Assembly (NCBI GenBank): GCA_963664845.1
Contig: OY761615.1
Span: forward strand, 3,906,001-3,970,000
Length of the DNA stretch: 64,000 nucleotides
Source of the DNA: CAIYTF01 sp963664845
GTDB taxonomy: Bacteria > Bacteroidota > Ignavibacteria > Ignavibacteriales > Ignavibacteriaceae
Direction of reading: 5' to 3'
Positions 9,598 to 18,910 of the stretch are shown piece by piece; within the stretch, counting starts at the first letter, position 1; every line of letters starts with the position of its first letter. Under the pieces are notes generated by a model that ran no database searches, was not told the DNA's origin, and worked only from the letters and a program-made list of their open reading frames with translations. A program made the position numbers and the translations under genes.

Positions 9598-9874
9598 GGC
9601 TTTGTGCCTGATATATTTTTGTGGAAAATAAAAGCTGGTTTTAGCAGGCATATTGCCGCGAAAACCCGAAAGGTTGACATTATTGTAGGCCCGAGAGGAC
9701 GACATTATTCTTTTAGTTTGGCAATTCGGTTTTATACGATGTGTCGCACCTACGGAGCTCGTGATTAGACCAACAGAATTTGTGCTGAAAATTAAGGTAG
9801 AAAATTTGCAAATAATTCCTTATTTGCATAGATTATACAAAATAATATAGATCAATATATACTATTTCAATAAA

Positions 9875-11335
9875 ATGGCTAAAAAACTTAAAATTGCCTC
9901 AATTTCTCCTGAACTTGTACAGGAAAGACTTCGTTTTGAAAATCCCTGGTGGGTCAGTGGCACAATAGAAGACGAATTTGCTGAACTTCCACCACGATTA
10001 TATTTTAACTTGTTTTCTCCATTAATCGCGGAAACCGAGATTAAACGGGCTGTTGTTTTGATGGGCCCGAGACGTGTTGGGAAAACGGTGATGATGCATC
10101 ATGCAGTAGCCGAGCTGCTGCTGAACGGAATTAATTCTCAAAAAATAGCATTTATCAGTATAGATAATCCGATTTATCTGCACTTGGGCTTGGAACAACT
10201 TTTTTCCATGGTACGGGAGACTGTAAAAATTGCAGAGAAGAAAGGATGGTTTATTTTTTTCGATGAGATACAATACTTAAAGGAGTGGGAAGTTCACCTT
10301 AAATCTTTGGTTGACAGTTATCCGGGTAACAAATTTATTGTCTCAGGATCTGCCGCCGCCGCGCTGCGCCTTAAAACCACAGAGAGCGGTGCGGGTAGAT
10401 TTACCGATTTTATGCTTCCACCACTTACCTTTCATGAATACATAGCAATGAAAAATTTCGGTCATTTAATTCGTCCTTTGAGTATTACATGGCAGGGGAA
10501 TCTGATGGACTTCTACGGTACGATAAACAATAAAGAAATAAATGATCATTTCCTTAATTATATAAACTTTGGCGGGTATCCGGAGATAATATTTTCGGAA
10601 AGAATGCAGGCAAATCCTTCACGTTATATAAAAAACGATATCATCGATAAAGTCCTTTTACGCGATTTGCCCAGTCTTTATGGTATTCAGGACGTTCAGG
10701 AGTTGAATGCATTCTTTAGTGTTCTTGCCTATAATACAGGCAATGAAGTTTCGCTGGATGCACTTTCCCAGAACAGTGGAGTGGATAAAAATCTTCTAAA
10801 AAAATATATTCAATATCTTGAATCAGCTTTTCTCATAAGGGTTGTCAACCGTGTTGACGCCTCGGCAAAACGGTTTTTACGTGCAACTTTTTATAAGATA
10901 TATCTTACGAATCCAAGTCTCCGAACCGCCTTATTTGGCCCGATAAATTCGACAAATGAACATTTGGGAAATTTAGTGGAGACAGCAATTATGGCTCAAT
11001 GGCTTCATAGAGATTGGTACACTCCATATTATGCAAGATGGAGTGAAGGGTCTGAGAAAGGCGAGGTCGATTTGATTGGACTCAGTGCCAAAAACTTAAA
11101 GCCTTCCTGGGCAGTTGAAATAAAATGGAGCGATCGTTATTTCAATAATCCTGGTGAACTGAAGTCGCTGTTGCAGTTTTGCAGGAAAAATAATTTATCA
11201 TCTGCTATGGTCACATCTATTGATAAATCGGGGACAGTTGAATATGAAGGTATAACTTTGCACTTCGTGACTTCAGCAATGTACGCATATACGGTGGGTG
11301 CTAATACAATAGAGCAGAAGAAGGACAAGAACTGA
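9875..11335 (+). CDS. AAA+ ATPase with DUF4143 and PD-(D/E)XK-like C-terminus
   Basis: A 486-residue protein of the AAA plus DUF4143 family. Walker A is GPRRVGKT (64-71), Walker B is WFIFFDEIQYL (D130-E131), and the sensor-like SGSAAAALRLKTTESGAGRF follows. The DUF4143 part begins around 250 (VLLRDLPSLYGIQDVQEL) with a winged-helix region LSQNSGVDKNLLKKYIQYLE. Near 400-417 GEVDLIGL and WAVEIKWSD give a D...ExK pattern, suggesting a nuclease-like fold. It is more AT-rich than neighbouring genes and sits beside repeats, hinting at acquisition. Family members are common in mobile or defence contexts, but their function is poorly known. Confidence 0.85.
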   Translation: MAKKLKIASISPELVQERLRFENPWWVSGTIEDEFAELPPRLYFNLFSPLIAETEIKRAVVLMGPRRVGKTVMMHHAVAELLLNGINSQKIAFISIDNPIYLHLGLEQLFSMVRETVKIAEKKGWFIFFDEIQYLKEWEVHLKSLVDSYPGNKFIVSGSAAAALRLKTTESGAGRFTDFMLPPLTFHEYIAMKNFGHLIRPLSITWQGNLMDFYGTINNKEINDHFLNYINFGGYPEIIFSERMQANPSRYIKNDIIDKVLLRDLPSLYGIQDVQELNAFFSVLAYNTGNEVSLDALSQNSGVDKNLLKKYIQYLESAFLIRVVNRVDASAKRFLRATFYKIYLTNPSLRTALFGPINSTNEHLGNLVETAIMAQWLHRDWYTPYYARWSEGSEKGEVDLIGLSAKNLKPSWAVEIKWSDRYFNNPGELKSLLQFCRKNNLSSAMVTSIDKSGTVEYEGITLHFVTSAMYAYTVGANTIEQKKDKN

Positions 11336-11346
11336 TGCAGAAGATG

Positions 11347-12336
11347 TTATACCTGCTTCCTCAACTCATCCAATAACGTCTTAAAGTCAGTCGGCAGTTC
11401 TGAATCAAATTTCATAAATTCTTTGGTGGCAGGGTGGATGAAGCCGAGGGTTTTGGCATGAAGGGCCTGACGCGGCATTATCTCAAGAAGATTCTCCACT
11501 CTGGCGCGCAGCTTGGGCGTCTGTTCGCCTGCGTGAATGGAGGTGCCGCCATAGGTTGCGTCACCAAAAATTGGTTTGCCAAGGTGCGAAAGATGTACCC
11601 GTATCTGGTGTGTTCTGCCGGTTTTTAGGCGCATGGAAAGCAGGGACGTGAATGCAAATTCCTCCAGCACTTTATACATGGATACTGCATGTTTTCCCTC
11701 TGATTCCGTCGCGGTGAACTTCTTTCTGTCCTTCTTGCTGCGTGCAATGAATGTGTCGATTGTTCCTTCCGGCTCTTTCATCTTTCCCCAAACCACTGCC
11801 CAATATTCCCGCTCAATCGTGTGTCGCGAGAACTGGACTGACAACTGCGCGTGTATGTCTTCGTTCTTTGCAATTATCAGTAATCCGCTGGTATCTTTGT
11901 CAATGCGGTGAACAATACCGGGTCGTCCGGGTGTGTCATTAAACTTGCTCAGGTTTTCCGTGTGATGCATGAGAGCGTTAACCAGTGTCCCGGTATAATG
12001 GCCGAACGAAGGGTGCGCAACCATACCTGCGGGTTTATTAACCAGAAGCAGGTATTCATCCTCATAGACTATATCCAAGGGTATTTCTTCGGCTTCCGTG
12101 AATTCGGGACGGGGAGAGCAGGGGATGGTCACTTCAATGAGATCAGCGGGCTGCACGTTGTAGTTGGCTTTTTTCAGAATGCCATTAACTTTCACGTAAC
12201 CGGCATCAATCAGTTTTTGAATGCGTGACCGGGTGGCGTTTTCCAAATTATTGGTGAGAAATTTGTCTAAGCGTTCTTTTTTCTTTCCATCCGGCATTTC
12301 AAACCGATAACATCGTTCTGTTATCAAATTTGCCAT
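11347..12336 (-). CDS. rluD: RluA/RluD-family rRNA pseudouridine synthase
   Basis: A 329-residue protein with an N-terminal S4 RNA-binding domain (about 18-70: ERLDKFLTNN, TRSRIQKLIDAGYVKVNG) and a pseudouridine synthase domain. The catalytic motif is HRIDKDTSGL with Asp146. Other family motifs are VNKPAGMVAHPS (99-110) and GRTHQIRVHLSHLGKPIFGD near 240. It modifies uridines in 23S rRNA, probably as RluD does, but site specificity is inferred. It begins one base after the lspA stop (TGA-C-ATG), so the two are co-transcribed. It converges with the ATPase gene 11 bp away. Confidence 0.9.
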   Translation of the reverse strand: MANLITERCYRFEMPDGKKKERLDKFLTNNLENATRSRIQKLIDAGYVKVNGILKKANYNVQPADLIEVTIPCSPRPEFTEAEEIPLDIVYEDEYLLLVNKPAGMVAHPSFGHYTGTLVNALMHHTENLSKFNDTPGRPGIVHRIDKDTSGLLIIAKNEDIHAQLSVQFSRHTIEREYWAVVWGKMKEPEGTIDTFIARSKKDRKKFTATESEGKHAVSMYKVLEEFAFTSLLSMRLKTGRTHQIRVHLSHLGKPIFGDATYGGTSIHAGEQTPKLRARVENLLEIMPRQALHAKTLGFIHPATKEFMKFDSELPTDFKTLLDELRKQV

Positions 12337-12337
12337 G

Positions 12338-13048
12338 TCAGGTGTTGGAGGTTAGTGGCTTGGAATCGGTTATTACATCTCCATCATGAGCCGTAGCTGC
12401 ACCATCATTGTTCGCGGGGGTAACGTCAGGGCTGACAGCCTGTTCGCCGGAGACCTGTTGTTCTTCGCCTTCCACAACGGTTTTTTCGCTGTCCGGTGCA
12501 ACCGGTTCATCGCTTGTTGCAACGCCGGGCTCTTCCTGGTTCTGTTTATAAAAAAGAAGCATTAGGCAGACACCGACGGTGACTGCGGAATCTGCAACGT
12601 TAAATATGGGAAAGCTTCTTGCACCATAGGAAAAATGGAGGAAGTCAACAACCCGGCCATAGAATAGGGGGGCGTAATCGTAAAACACACCATAGAACAG
12701 CCGGTCAATGAGGTTCCCTAGTGCTCCGCCCAGTATCAGTGCCAACGAGAGCCTGAGACTGAAGTTGTGTTTCCGGACCGTGTAGAGATAATAAAAAAGA
12801 CCGATGCTCGCGAGAATGGAGAAAAGACAAATGAACAGTTTTATTGTCGGGGTCACTTCAATACCGAATGCCATTCCCGGATTTTCAACATAGGTAATGC
12901 GAAAGAAATCGCCCATCACCGGCAGACTTCGCCCGTGAGACATGCCATCATGATTAAAATGCAGAAACGGAATGGCAAATCCTTTGATATATAATTTGCT
13001 GGCCTGGTCCAATAGAACCACAATAAGAGTCGCGAATAATGCCTTCAA
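12338..13048 (-). CDS. lspA: Lipoprotein signal peptidase II with extended acidic tail
   Basis: An inner-membrane aspartyl protease that removes signal peptides from diacylated prolipoproteins. Four hydrophobic segments are visible (about 2-20, 68-90, 98-117, 148-167). The conserved motifs are VENPGMAFG, GNLIDR (111-116), VVDFLHF with catalytic Asp135, and FNVADSAV with Asp153. The protein is 236 residues, about 60-70 longer than usual. Residues 171-236 form a hydrophilic acidic tail rich in E, D, T, V and A. A small extra segment also follows the first TM (HFNHDGMSHGRS). Many lipoproteins in this window are expected clients. Confidence 0.93.
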   Translation of the reverse strand: MKALFATLIVVLLDQASKLYIKGFAIPFLHFNHDGMSHGRSLPVMGDFFRITYVENPGMAFGIEVTPTIKLFICLFSILASIGLFYYLYTVRKHNFSLRLSLALILGGALGNLIDRLFYGVFYDYAPLFYGRVVDFLHFSYGARSFPIFNVADSAVTVGVCLMLLFYKQNQEEPGVATSDEPVAPDSEKTVVEGEEQQVSGEQAVSPDVTPANNDGAATAHDGDVITDSKPLTSNT

Positions 13049-13279
13049 AAAGAGGTCCTTACCTTATAATTAACTGATTCCAAAAAAGATGCAGCGACTG
13101 TGCCGCCCATAAAGATTAAACAGAACACAAACTCAAATACAAAGGGCAAAAAACCACACTATAAGACAGAGCAGAGCGCCAAATTGTTTCAGAGCCAATA
13201 TGTCCAAACAAGCCTGATGATTTTCAAAATGATCCTCATTCCATTATGGGAAGCGAATCACAAAAAAAGTTACTATACG

Positions 13280-13308
13280 GCCTGCTTACAGAATTTGTTT
13301 AAGCAGGC
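13280..13308 (-). terminator. Stem-loop downstream of traR/dksA-like gene
   Basis: GCCTGCTTA at 13280-13288 pairs with TAAGCAGGC at 13300-13308 (9 bp). On the minus strand it lies just after the dksA-like stop, with TTTTTTT about a dozen bases further on. The distance to the T-run makes it an imperfect intrinsic terminator. It lies between the dksA-like gene and lspA. Confidence 0.5.
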
Positions 13309-13319
13309 TTCCGTAAAAA

Positions 13320-14093
13320 TCAGGGTCTTCTGTGTTTTTCCTGCTTGTTTTTAATTTCCACGCATAACTGGGAGTGTGGAACAGCTTCCAGTCGCTCTTT
13401 GGGAATTAACGGACAGGTGTTGCAGAGCATTTTAGGTTCATCAATGCATTCAATACATAAGCCATAAGTACCGGACTCGATGCGTTTCAGTGCTTCTTCA
13501 AGATAGCCCAGGAATTTATTCTCACGCTGCGCGTACAGATAAATTTTTTCCCGTTCCATTGCATCGGTTCCCTGCTCAGCCATGTGCAGCGAGTAGGGTG
13601 AGTTTTCGTTTATATATTCCCCGGTAGTCGGGTCAAGAACCTGATCGCGAAGATTTTGCAATTGGTCCATGATTTCGCTCTGCCGGGCTATAATGAGCTG
13701 TTTAAAATGTTCGAGCTCAGCTTTGCTATAGCGCACTTGAGTCGGCTGTTTCTTTGGCTTTGCCGGTTCCGGAACTGGTGCTGGAGCCGGTTTAACAGCC
13801 GAAGTTTTTTTCTTAAGAGTCACAGGTTTTTTTGCCTCCGGTTTGGCAGTAATGGTTTTCTTTACCGCCGGGGTTACAGGAACAGATTTACTGGCCGGCT
13901 TTTTCACGGGCACAGCTTTTTTTGCCGCCGGTTTTGCGACAATGGTTTTTTTCACTGCTTTCTTCGCAGCAGCAGCCGGTTTAGTCGATTTATTAACGGC
14001 AGCTTTTTGAGTTGCAGCCTTCACCGCCGGCTTCGCCTTTTTTACCGCCACTTTTTTTACAGGTTTCTTTGCGGTAACAGGTTTTTTAGCCAT
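13320..14093 (-). CDS. TraR/DksA-type zinc-finger protein with histone H1-like Lys/Ala tail
   Basis: A 257-residue two-part protein. Residues 1 to about 125 are almost only K, A, P, V and T, in repeats like KKPV, AKKA and KKTITAKPE, as in histone H1-like DNA-binding tails. Residues about 125-257 form a DksA/TraR module: a coiled-coil hairpin (YSKAELEHFKQLIIARQ ... MDQLQNLRDQV) and a zinc finger with Cys213, Cys216, Cys224 and Cys227. DksA-like proteins enter the secondary channel of RNA polymerase. The basic tail suggests added nucleic acid binding, which is inference. A strong AGGAGG lies before the ATG. It sits 18 bp after ileS. Confidence 0.88.
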   Translation of the reverse strand: MAKKPVTAKKPVKKVAVKKAKPAVKAATQKAAVNKSTKPAAAAKKAVKKTIVAKPAAKKAVPVKKPASKSVPVTPAVKKTITAKPEAKKPVTLKKKTSAVKPAPAPVPEPAKPKKQPTQVRYSKAELEHFKQLIIARQSEIMDQLQNLRDQVLDPTTGEYINENSPYSLHMAEQGTDAMEREKIYLYAQRENKFLGYLEEALKRIESGTYGLCIECIDEPKMLCNTCPLIPKERLEAVPHSQLCVEIKNKQEKHRRP

Positions 14094-14111
14094 AACGATC
14101 CTCCTATTGGT

Positions 14112-17100
14112 TTACGCGATCTGTATTTGAAATTTAACTTTTTTATTATCAATCACATCATCGAACATTGCTTCTGCCATATCATCGCAAAATGATATAT
14201 CCGCAGCAAGGGTTTCATTCTTTATGTACTCAGAGAACTTCTCAATAGCTGCAACAATGCCTGCTTCTGCTGCCAGCCTTATTTTTATACGGTCAGTTAC
14301 CAGGAAACCGAAATCTTTACGTACGTTTTGAACCCGGTTTACAAATTCCCGCGCATAACCTTCGGCAATAAGATCTTCTGAGAGCTCGGTGTCAAGGGCT
14401 ACGGTGACACCTTCTTCACTTTGCACTATCCAACCCTGAATTTCATGGCGGATAATATCAAAATCATCTTTCTCCACAATAACCTGATCTTCGCCTACGG
14501 TAATTTCGAGCTTTCCGTCTGTCTCTATGGTTTTGATCTGTGCCGGAGTCAGTTCGCGGATGGCATTGGCCACCGGATTAACTTTCTTGCCGTACTTGGG
14601 ACCAATAGCCTTGAAATTCGGTTTTGCAGACTTTTGAACAATACCTTCATCATCGGTTAATACTATCATTTCTTTAATGTTGAGTTCTTCCAGAATGACC
14701 GTATTCATTTTTTCGAGTGCGTCACGATGCGCTTCATCCACTGCAACCATCATCTTTAGAAGCGGTTGGCGGACTTTCAGGTTATGCTTAGCGCGCATTG
14801 CTCTGCCAAGTGTTACCACACGTTGGGCAATGTCCATCTTCACTTCAAGCTCTTTGTCGCGGTACCCTGATTCGGGGAATTTTGACAAATGTACCGATTC
14901 ATACGCTTCAAGCCCGGTTGCATCGTTCAAACGTTTATAGATAACTTCAGCCATGAAAGGAACAAAAGGTGCAGCCAGTTTGGTCACCGTCACCAGGCAT
15001 TCGTATAACGTTTGATATGCAGCCGTTTTATTATCATTCATTTCCGATTTCCAGAAACGGCGCCGGCAACGGCGAACATACCAGTTTGAAAGGTCGTCAA
15101 TGACGTACGAGGAGATAAGCCGTGAAGCCTTAGTAACGTCATAGCCATTCATAAGCTCAGTATATTCCTCAATAACCGCATTCAATTTCGAAATGATCCA
15201 GCGGTCAATCTCGGGACGCGTCTCGTAAGGTACCAGTTTCTGTTTGAAATCGAATTTGTCGATGTTGGCATAAAGCGTAAAAAACGCATAGGTGTTGAAC
15301 AGTGTGCCAAAGAACTTGCGCTGATAATCAACCAGATCATCTTCATTGAACAACGTTGGTCGCCATGGCGGACTGTTGGTTATCAGATACCACCGTGAAG
15401 CATCGGCGCCATATTTCTCGAACAGAGCAAATGGGTCAACTGTGTTGCCTTTTGATTTGGACATTTTTTGTCCGGCCTTGTCAAGAATAAGATCACCAAC
15501 CAGAACGTTTTTATAGGCTACGCTGTCAAAAAGCAAAGTGCCCAGCGCGTGCATAGTATAAAACCAGCCGCGTGTCTGGTCTATTCCTTCCGAAATATAA
15601 TCAGCGGGGAAATTCTTTTCAAACCATTCTTTGTTTTCAAACGGATAGTGGAATTGCGCAAACGGCATTGCTCCTGAATCGTACCAAACATCAATGAGCT
15701 CCGATGTGCGTTTGAATATTTTACCGTTACGTTCGAAGAATACTTTGTCAACAAATGGTTTATGCAGGTCAATGGAAGGGAGGTCTTTAACGGATATCCG
15801 TTTACCGTCTTCTTCAATAAATCCTTCACTGAACTCGGCAATGGAACCAACTGCAAACATTTCGCCGTCTTCGCTAAGCCATATAGGAAGCGGAGTTGCC
15901 CAATAGCGGTCGCGTGAAAGTGCCCAGTCCTTGTTGTCTTCCAGCCAGTTGCCAAATCTGCCGGTTCCCACTTCGGGTGGTTTCCAGTTGATTGTCCTGT
16001 TCAGTTCGATCATCCGGTCAGCCACCGACGTGGTTCGAATGAACCAGGATTCGCGTGCATAATAGATGACGGGGACATTGTCAAAGCGCCAACTGAATGG
16101 GTAGGAGTGTTCAATCACTCCTTTCTTGTAAAGCTTGTCTTCGTATCTTAATTTCAATATAATAGCTGCGTCGGCGTCTTTAACAAACTGTCCAACGTAA
16201 TCAGTCACTTCCGCGGTAAAGCGGCCGCCGCGGTCAACAGGTTGAAGCAGCGGAAGGTCATATTTCTTGGAAATTTCATAATCATCCTGGCCGAATGCAG
16301 GGGCGATGTGAACTATTCCGGAACCGTCTTCGGTGCTGACAAAATCAGCAAGGATCGTGTAAAATGCCTTCTTTTCCGCTTTTACGTAGGTCATCAGTTG
16401 TTCGTAATCAATACCTTCAAGGTCAGCACCTTTCATCTCTTCCAGGATTTCATATTCACCGTCAAGAACTGCGAGGCGTGCCTTTGCAAGCACCATCTTT
16501 TTTTCTTTGTGCAGCACTTTAACATAGTCAACATCTTTTCCAAGTGCCAGAGCAACATTGGAAACAAGCGTCCATGGAGTGGTTGTCCATACGAGGAAAT
16601 GGAAATCTTTGTCTTTTGCCTTGAACAGGATGTACACAGACGGATCCTTGGTCATTTTGTAACCAAGGGCCAATTCGTGCGATGAAAGCACGGTCTCTGA
16701 ACGCGGGCATTGGGGCACTATCTTATAGTCTTTATAGATCAGTCCTTTGTCGAACAATGTTTTCAGTGACCACCAAACCGATTCGATATATTCGTTTGAG
16801 CAGGTGACATAGGCATTGTCAAAGTTGATCCAGTATCCCATGCGCTGGGTCATCTTCTCCCAAAGATCTTTGTAGGTGAATACGGAATTGCGGCATGCTT
16901 CGTTATATTTTTCAACACCAAATTCCGGGATCTCACTTTTCGATTTGATGCCCAGAGCTTTTTCAACTTCAATTTCAACCGGGAGTCCATGAGTGTCCCA
17001 TCCGGCTTTGCGGTGCACCTGATAGCCCTGAAGCGTTTTATAACGGCAGATAATGTCTTTCAGTGTCCGGGCCATAACGTGATGGATGCCGGGCTTGCCG

Positions 17101-17252
17101 TTGGCCGTCGGAGGTCCCTCGTAGAAGGCAAATGATTTGGATTCGTCTCTTGTTGAAATGCTTTTTTCGAAAATGCCGTTTTCTTCCCAGAAGACTAATA
17201 TTTCTTTTTCTAAATCGTTATAATTTATCGGTTCAGGAATTGGTTTATACAT
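14112..17252 (-). CDS. ileS: Isoleucyl-tRNA synthetase, type 2 (Bacteroidota-like)
   Basis: A 1046-residue class I synthetase that charges tRNA-Ile. The N-terminus has the HIGH equivalent GPPTANGKPGIHHVMAR (HHVM at 57-60) and RKAGWDTHGLPVEIEVEKALG. The editing domain contains LVWTTTPWTLVSNVALALG and GSGIVHIAPAFGQDD. KMSKSKGN lies near 594. The C-terminal anticodon-binding region ends without the zinc finger of type 1 enzymes. GIHHVMAR and the length match the eukaryote-like type 2 IleRS found in Bacteroidota, a class often insensitive to mupirocin. The gene order ileS, dksA-like, lspA, rluD on the same strand suggests one operon. Confidence 0.97.
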   Translation of the reverse strand: MYKPIPEPINYNDLEKEILVFWEENGIFEKSISTRDESKSFAFYEGPPTANGKPGIHHVMARTLKDIICRYKTLQGYQVHRKAGWDTHGLPVEIEVEKALGIKSKSEIPEFGVEKYNEACRNSVFTYKDLWEKMTQRMGYWINFDNAYVTCSNEYIESVWWSLKTLFDKGLIYKDYKIVPQCPRSETVLSSHELALGYKMTKDPSVYILFKAKDKDFHFLVWTTTPWTLVSNVALALGKDVDYVKVLHKEKKMVLAKARLAVLDGEYEILEEMKGADLEGIDYEQLMTYVKAEKKAFYTILADFVSTEDGSGIVHIAPAFGQDDYEISKKYDLPLLQPVDRGGRFTAEVTDYVGQFVKDADAAIILKLRYEDKLYKKGVIEHSYPFSWRFDNVPVIYYARESWFIRTTSVADRMIELNRTINWKPPEVGTGRFGNWLEDNKDWALSRDRYWATPLPIWLSEDGEMFAVGSIAEFSEGFIEEDGKRISVKDLPSIDLHKPFVDKVFFERNGKIFKRTSELIDVWYDSGAMPFAQFHYPFENKEWFEKNFPADYISEGIDQTRGWFYTMHALGTLLFDSVAYKNVLVGDLILDKAGQKMSKSKGNTVDPFALFEKYGADASRWYLITNSPPWRPTLFNEDDLVDYQRKFFGTLFNTYAFFTLYANIDKFDFKQKLVPYETRPEIDRWIISKLNAVIEEYTELMNGYDVTKASRLISSYVIDDLSNWYVRRCRRRFWKSEMNDNKTAAYQTLYECLVTVTKLAAPFVPFMAEVIYKRLNDATGLEAYESVHLSKFPESGYRDKELEVKMDIAQRVVTLGRAMRAKHNLKVRQPLLKMMVAVDEAHRDALEKMNTVILEELNIKEMIVLTDDEGIVQKSAKPNFKAIGPKYGKKVNPVANAIRELTPAQIKTIETDGKLEITVGEDQVIVEKDDFDIIRHEIQGWIVQSEEGVTVALDTELSEDLIAEGYAREFVNRVQNVRKDFGFLVTDRIKIRLAAEAGIVAAIEKFSEYIKNETLAADISFCDDMAEAMFDDVIDNKKVKFQIQIA

Positions 17253-17346
17253 AGATCAATATTTCGTTTAATGCTCAGTAATTTATTCTTTAAAAATCTT
17301 GTGATCCCGCCGGGATCAATTAATTTGCTAAAATTTTAGTAACTCA

Positions 17347-17395
17347 TGTTGTGTGCACGTTCTTAGTGACTTGCCCCGGGCTTCAGCCCGTGGAC
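17347..17395. repeat. Dispersed repeat D, copy 1 (GGGCTTCAGCCC hairpin)
   Basis: Contains TTGTGTGCAC, then CCCCGGGCTTCAGCCCGTGGAC, read here as two parts: CCCCGGGCT and AGCCCGTGGAC around a TC loop. A similar block (TTGTGTGCGC ... CCCCGGGCT ... GCCTGTGAGAC) lies at 51651-51700. It occupies the 225-bp gap upstream of ileS. Confidence 0.5.
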
Positions 17396-17477
17396 CAAAG
17401 CGTTGGATGCACAACCTTAAAAGTCATAGCTGTTCAAAACACGCATTTGCATAACCTGAGTTATTAACTATGACTTC

Positions 17478-18089
17478 TCAGGTCTCTTCATATTTTTTTA
17501 TAAGCTCTTTTTCAATCTGAATGAACTCACGGAGTTCTTTCTCAATTCGTTCTTTCTTCAATAAAACGTTTTTTGCATTCAGTTCGGCTTCGTTCACAAT
17601 CTTATTGGCCTTCACCTGTGCTTCGCGAATTACCAGATCGGATTCCTTGCGGGCATCTTTGATGGTTTCTTCAATAAATTTCAGTTTTTCTGTCATACCG
17701 GATATCTGCAGTTGCTGAAGGAAAACTTCGCAAATTGCCTGTCCAAAAAATCCCATGCTGCCCAAAATAACATTTCGCAGTGCAAAAAGAAGGATAATTT
17801 CTCCGGTCAGTTGCGGTGTCTGGAAATATTCACGGAAAAACGCGATAACCGAGATCGATACCAGGGCGGTTGCGACAGTGACCGCGAAGATGATCTTTCC
17901 GCCGGTGTGCCAGCCGAACGATTTGTTCATATAATAGCCGCAGGCAAAACAAAAAGATGAAAGAACAACCCAAACTGCAAAATTCAACTCGCCAATCTGA
18001 AACAGCTTTGTGTCCAGAAAGGAGGAGGTGAATATGAGCACTCCCAAAATGAGAGGCGAAGCGTATGAGAGAAATGTTTTGCTGTTCAT
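17478..18089 (-). CDS. Membrane protein with DivIVA-like C-terminal coiled coil
   Basis: A 203-residue protein not assigned to a named family. Four hydrophobic segments lie at about 6-24, 34-53, 62-85 and 95-118, followed by a charged coiled coil from about 130 to 203. The coil contains REAQVKANKIVNEA, which closely parallels KEAEIKAQQIIDKA in the DivIVA-type protein two genes upstream. Both are preceded by a similar RKxSxL stretch. Its start overlaps the phosphorylase stop by 4 bases, so it belongs to that operon. It may anchor a DivIVA-like assembly in the membrane; this is inference. No enzymatic motif is visible. Confidence 0.7.
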   Translation of the reverse strand: MNSKTFLSYASPLILGVLIFTSSFLDTKLFQIGELNFAVWVVLSSFCFACGYYMNKSFGWHTGGKIIFAVTVATALVSISVIAFFREYFQTPQLTGEIILLFALRNVILGSMGFFGQAICEVFLQQLQISGMTEKLKFIEETIKDARKESDLVIREAQVKANKIVNEAELNAKNVLLKKERIEKELREFIQIEKELIKKYEET

Positions 18090-18910
18090 GATAGTCTTTT
18101 TATAGTCTCTTTCATAACTAGAGTCATCTTCGGTTCAGCTTTCATTGCGGCATCAATAACTTCTTCAAGGCTGACCGGTTTAAGAGTGTCCGGGAAACAT
18201 TCATCGGTGATGATGCTGAATCCCAAAACCTTCATTCCCATATGATTGGCAACAATACATTCCGGAACGGTGGACATGCCAACAACATCTGCGCCGGTGG
18301 CGCGGAGAAAACGGTATTCTGCTCTGGTTTCCAGGTTCGGTCCGGCAACGGCAATATAAACACCTTTGTGCATTTTGATCTGGTTCTCAAGTGCCACTTG
18401 TTCAGCCAGCGCTATAAGATCATAAGAATACGGTTCACTCATATCGGGGAATCGGGGTCCCAGATCATTTTCGTTTTCGCCTATCAGCGGGTTGTCTCCA
18501 ATGAGATTGATATGATCAAGCATGACCATGATGTCTCCCCGGCGGTAAATCGGGTTCATCCCGCCACAGGCATTGGAAACAAGTAACGTATCAACTCCCA
18601 GGAATTTCATTACGCGGATGGGGTAGGTGATCTGTTGCATCGTGTACCCTTCGTAATAATGAAACCGGCCCTGCATGGCAACAACATTTTTGCCGCCGAT
18701 AGAGCCAAAAATCAGTTTTCCCTTATGCGATTCAACGGTGGAAACGGGGAAAAAGGGGATGTCGGAATACTCAATTTCGCAATGAATTTCAATGTCCTTA
18801 ACCAACCCGCCCAGTCCGGTGCCGAGAACGATGCCGATTTTATAGTCTTCTGAAGTATGTTTTCTGATGACGCTGAGCGTCTCAGTAATTTTTTGTTTTA
18901 ACTCGCTCAT
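18086..18910 (-). CDS. punA: Purine nucleoside phosphorylase, trimeric PNP-I/MtaP type
   Basis: A 274-residue cytosolic enzyme that phosphorolyses inosine and guanosine to base plus ribose-1-phosphate. Diagnostic stretches are IGIVLGTGLGGLV (phosphate loop), GRFHYYEGYTMQQITYPIRV, LLVSNACGGMNP, GDIMVMLDHINL and GPNLETRAEYRF, followed by GADVVGMSTVPE. These match the trimeric PNP family used in purine salvage. The N-terminal residues overlap the divIVA stop by 4 bases and the stop overlaps the next gene by 4, so three genes are tightly coupled. Substrate preference between guanosine/inosine and adenosine-type nucleosides is inferred from the family. Confidence 0.93.
   Translation of the reverse strand: MSELKQKITETLSVIRKHTSEDYKIGIVLGTGLGGLVKDIEIHCEIEYSDIPFFPVSTVESHKGKLIFGSIGGKNVVAMQGRFHYYEGYTMQQITYPIRVMKFLGVDTLLVSNACGGMNPIYRRGDIMVMLDHINLIGDNPLIGENENDLGPRFPDMSEPYSYDLIALAEQVALENQIKMHKGVYIAVAGPNLETRAEYRFLRATGADVVGMSTVPECIVANHMGMKVLGFSIITDECFPDTLKPVSLEEVIDAAMKAEPKMTLVMKETIKRLS

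Larger units (their letters stand above)
9205..9874. other. Repeat-rich intergenic region between lolD-like gene and DUF4143 ATPase
   Basis: This 670-bp stretch has no convincing gene. It holds one copy of dispersed repeat A (9269-9346), two tandem GCAATAATTCCGCCC elements (9509-9597) and an AT-rich end (about 9780-9874) that is a likely promoter region for the ATPase gene. Confidence 0.7.

Noticed and set aside
13656..14195. Phe/Arg/Cys-rich plus-strand frame of 179 residues
   Set aside because: It is the complement of the Lys/Ala-rich tail of the dksA-like gene and has no independent protein features.
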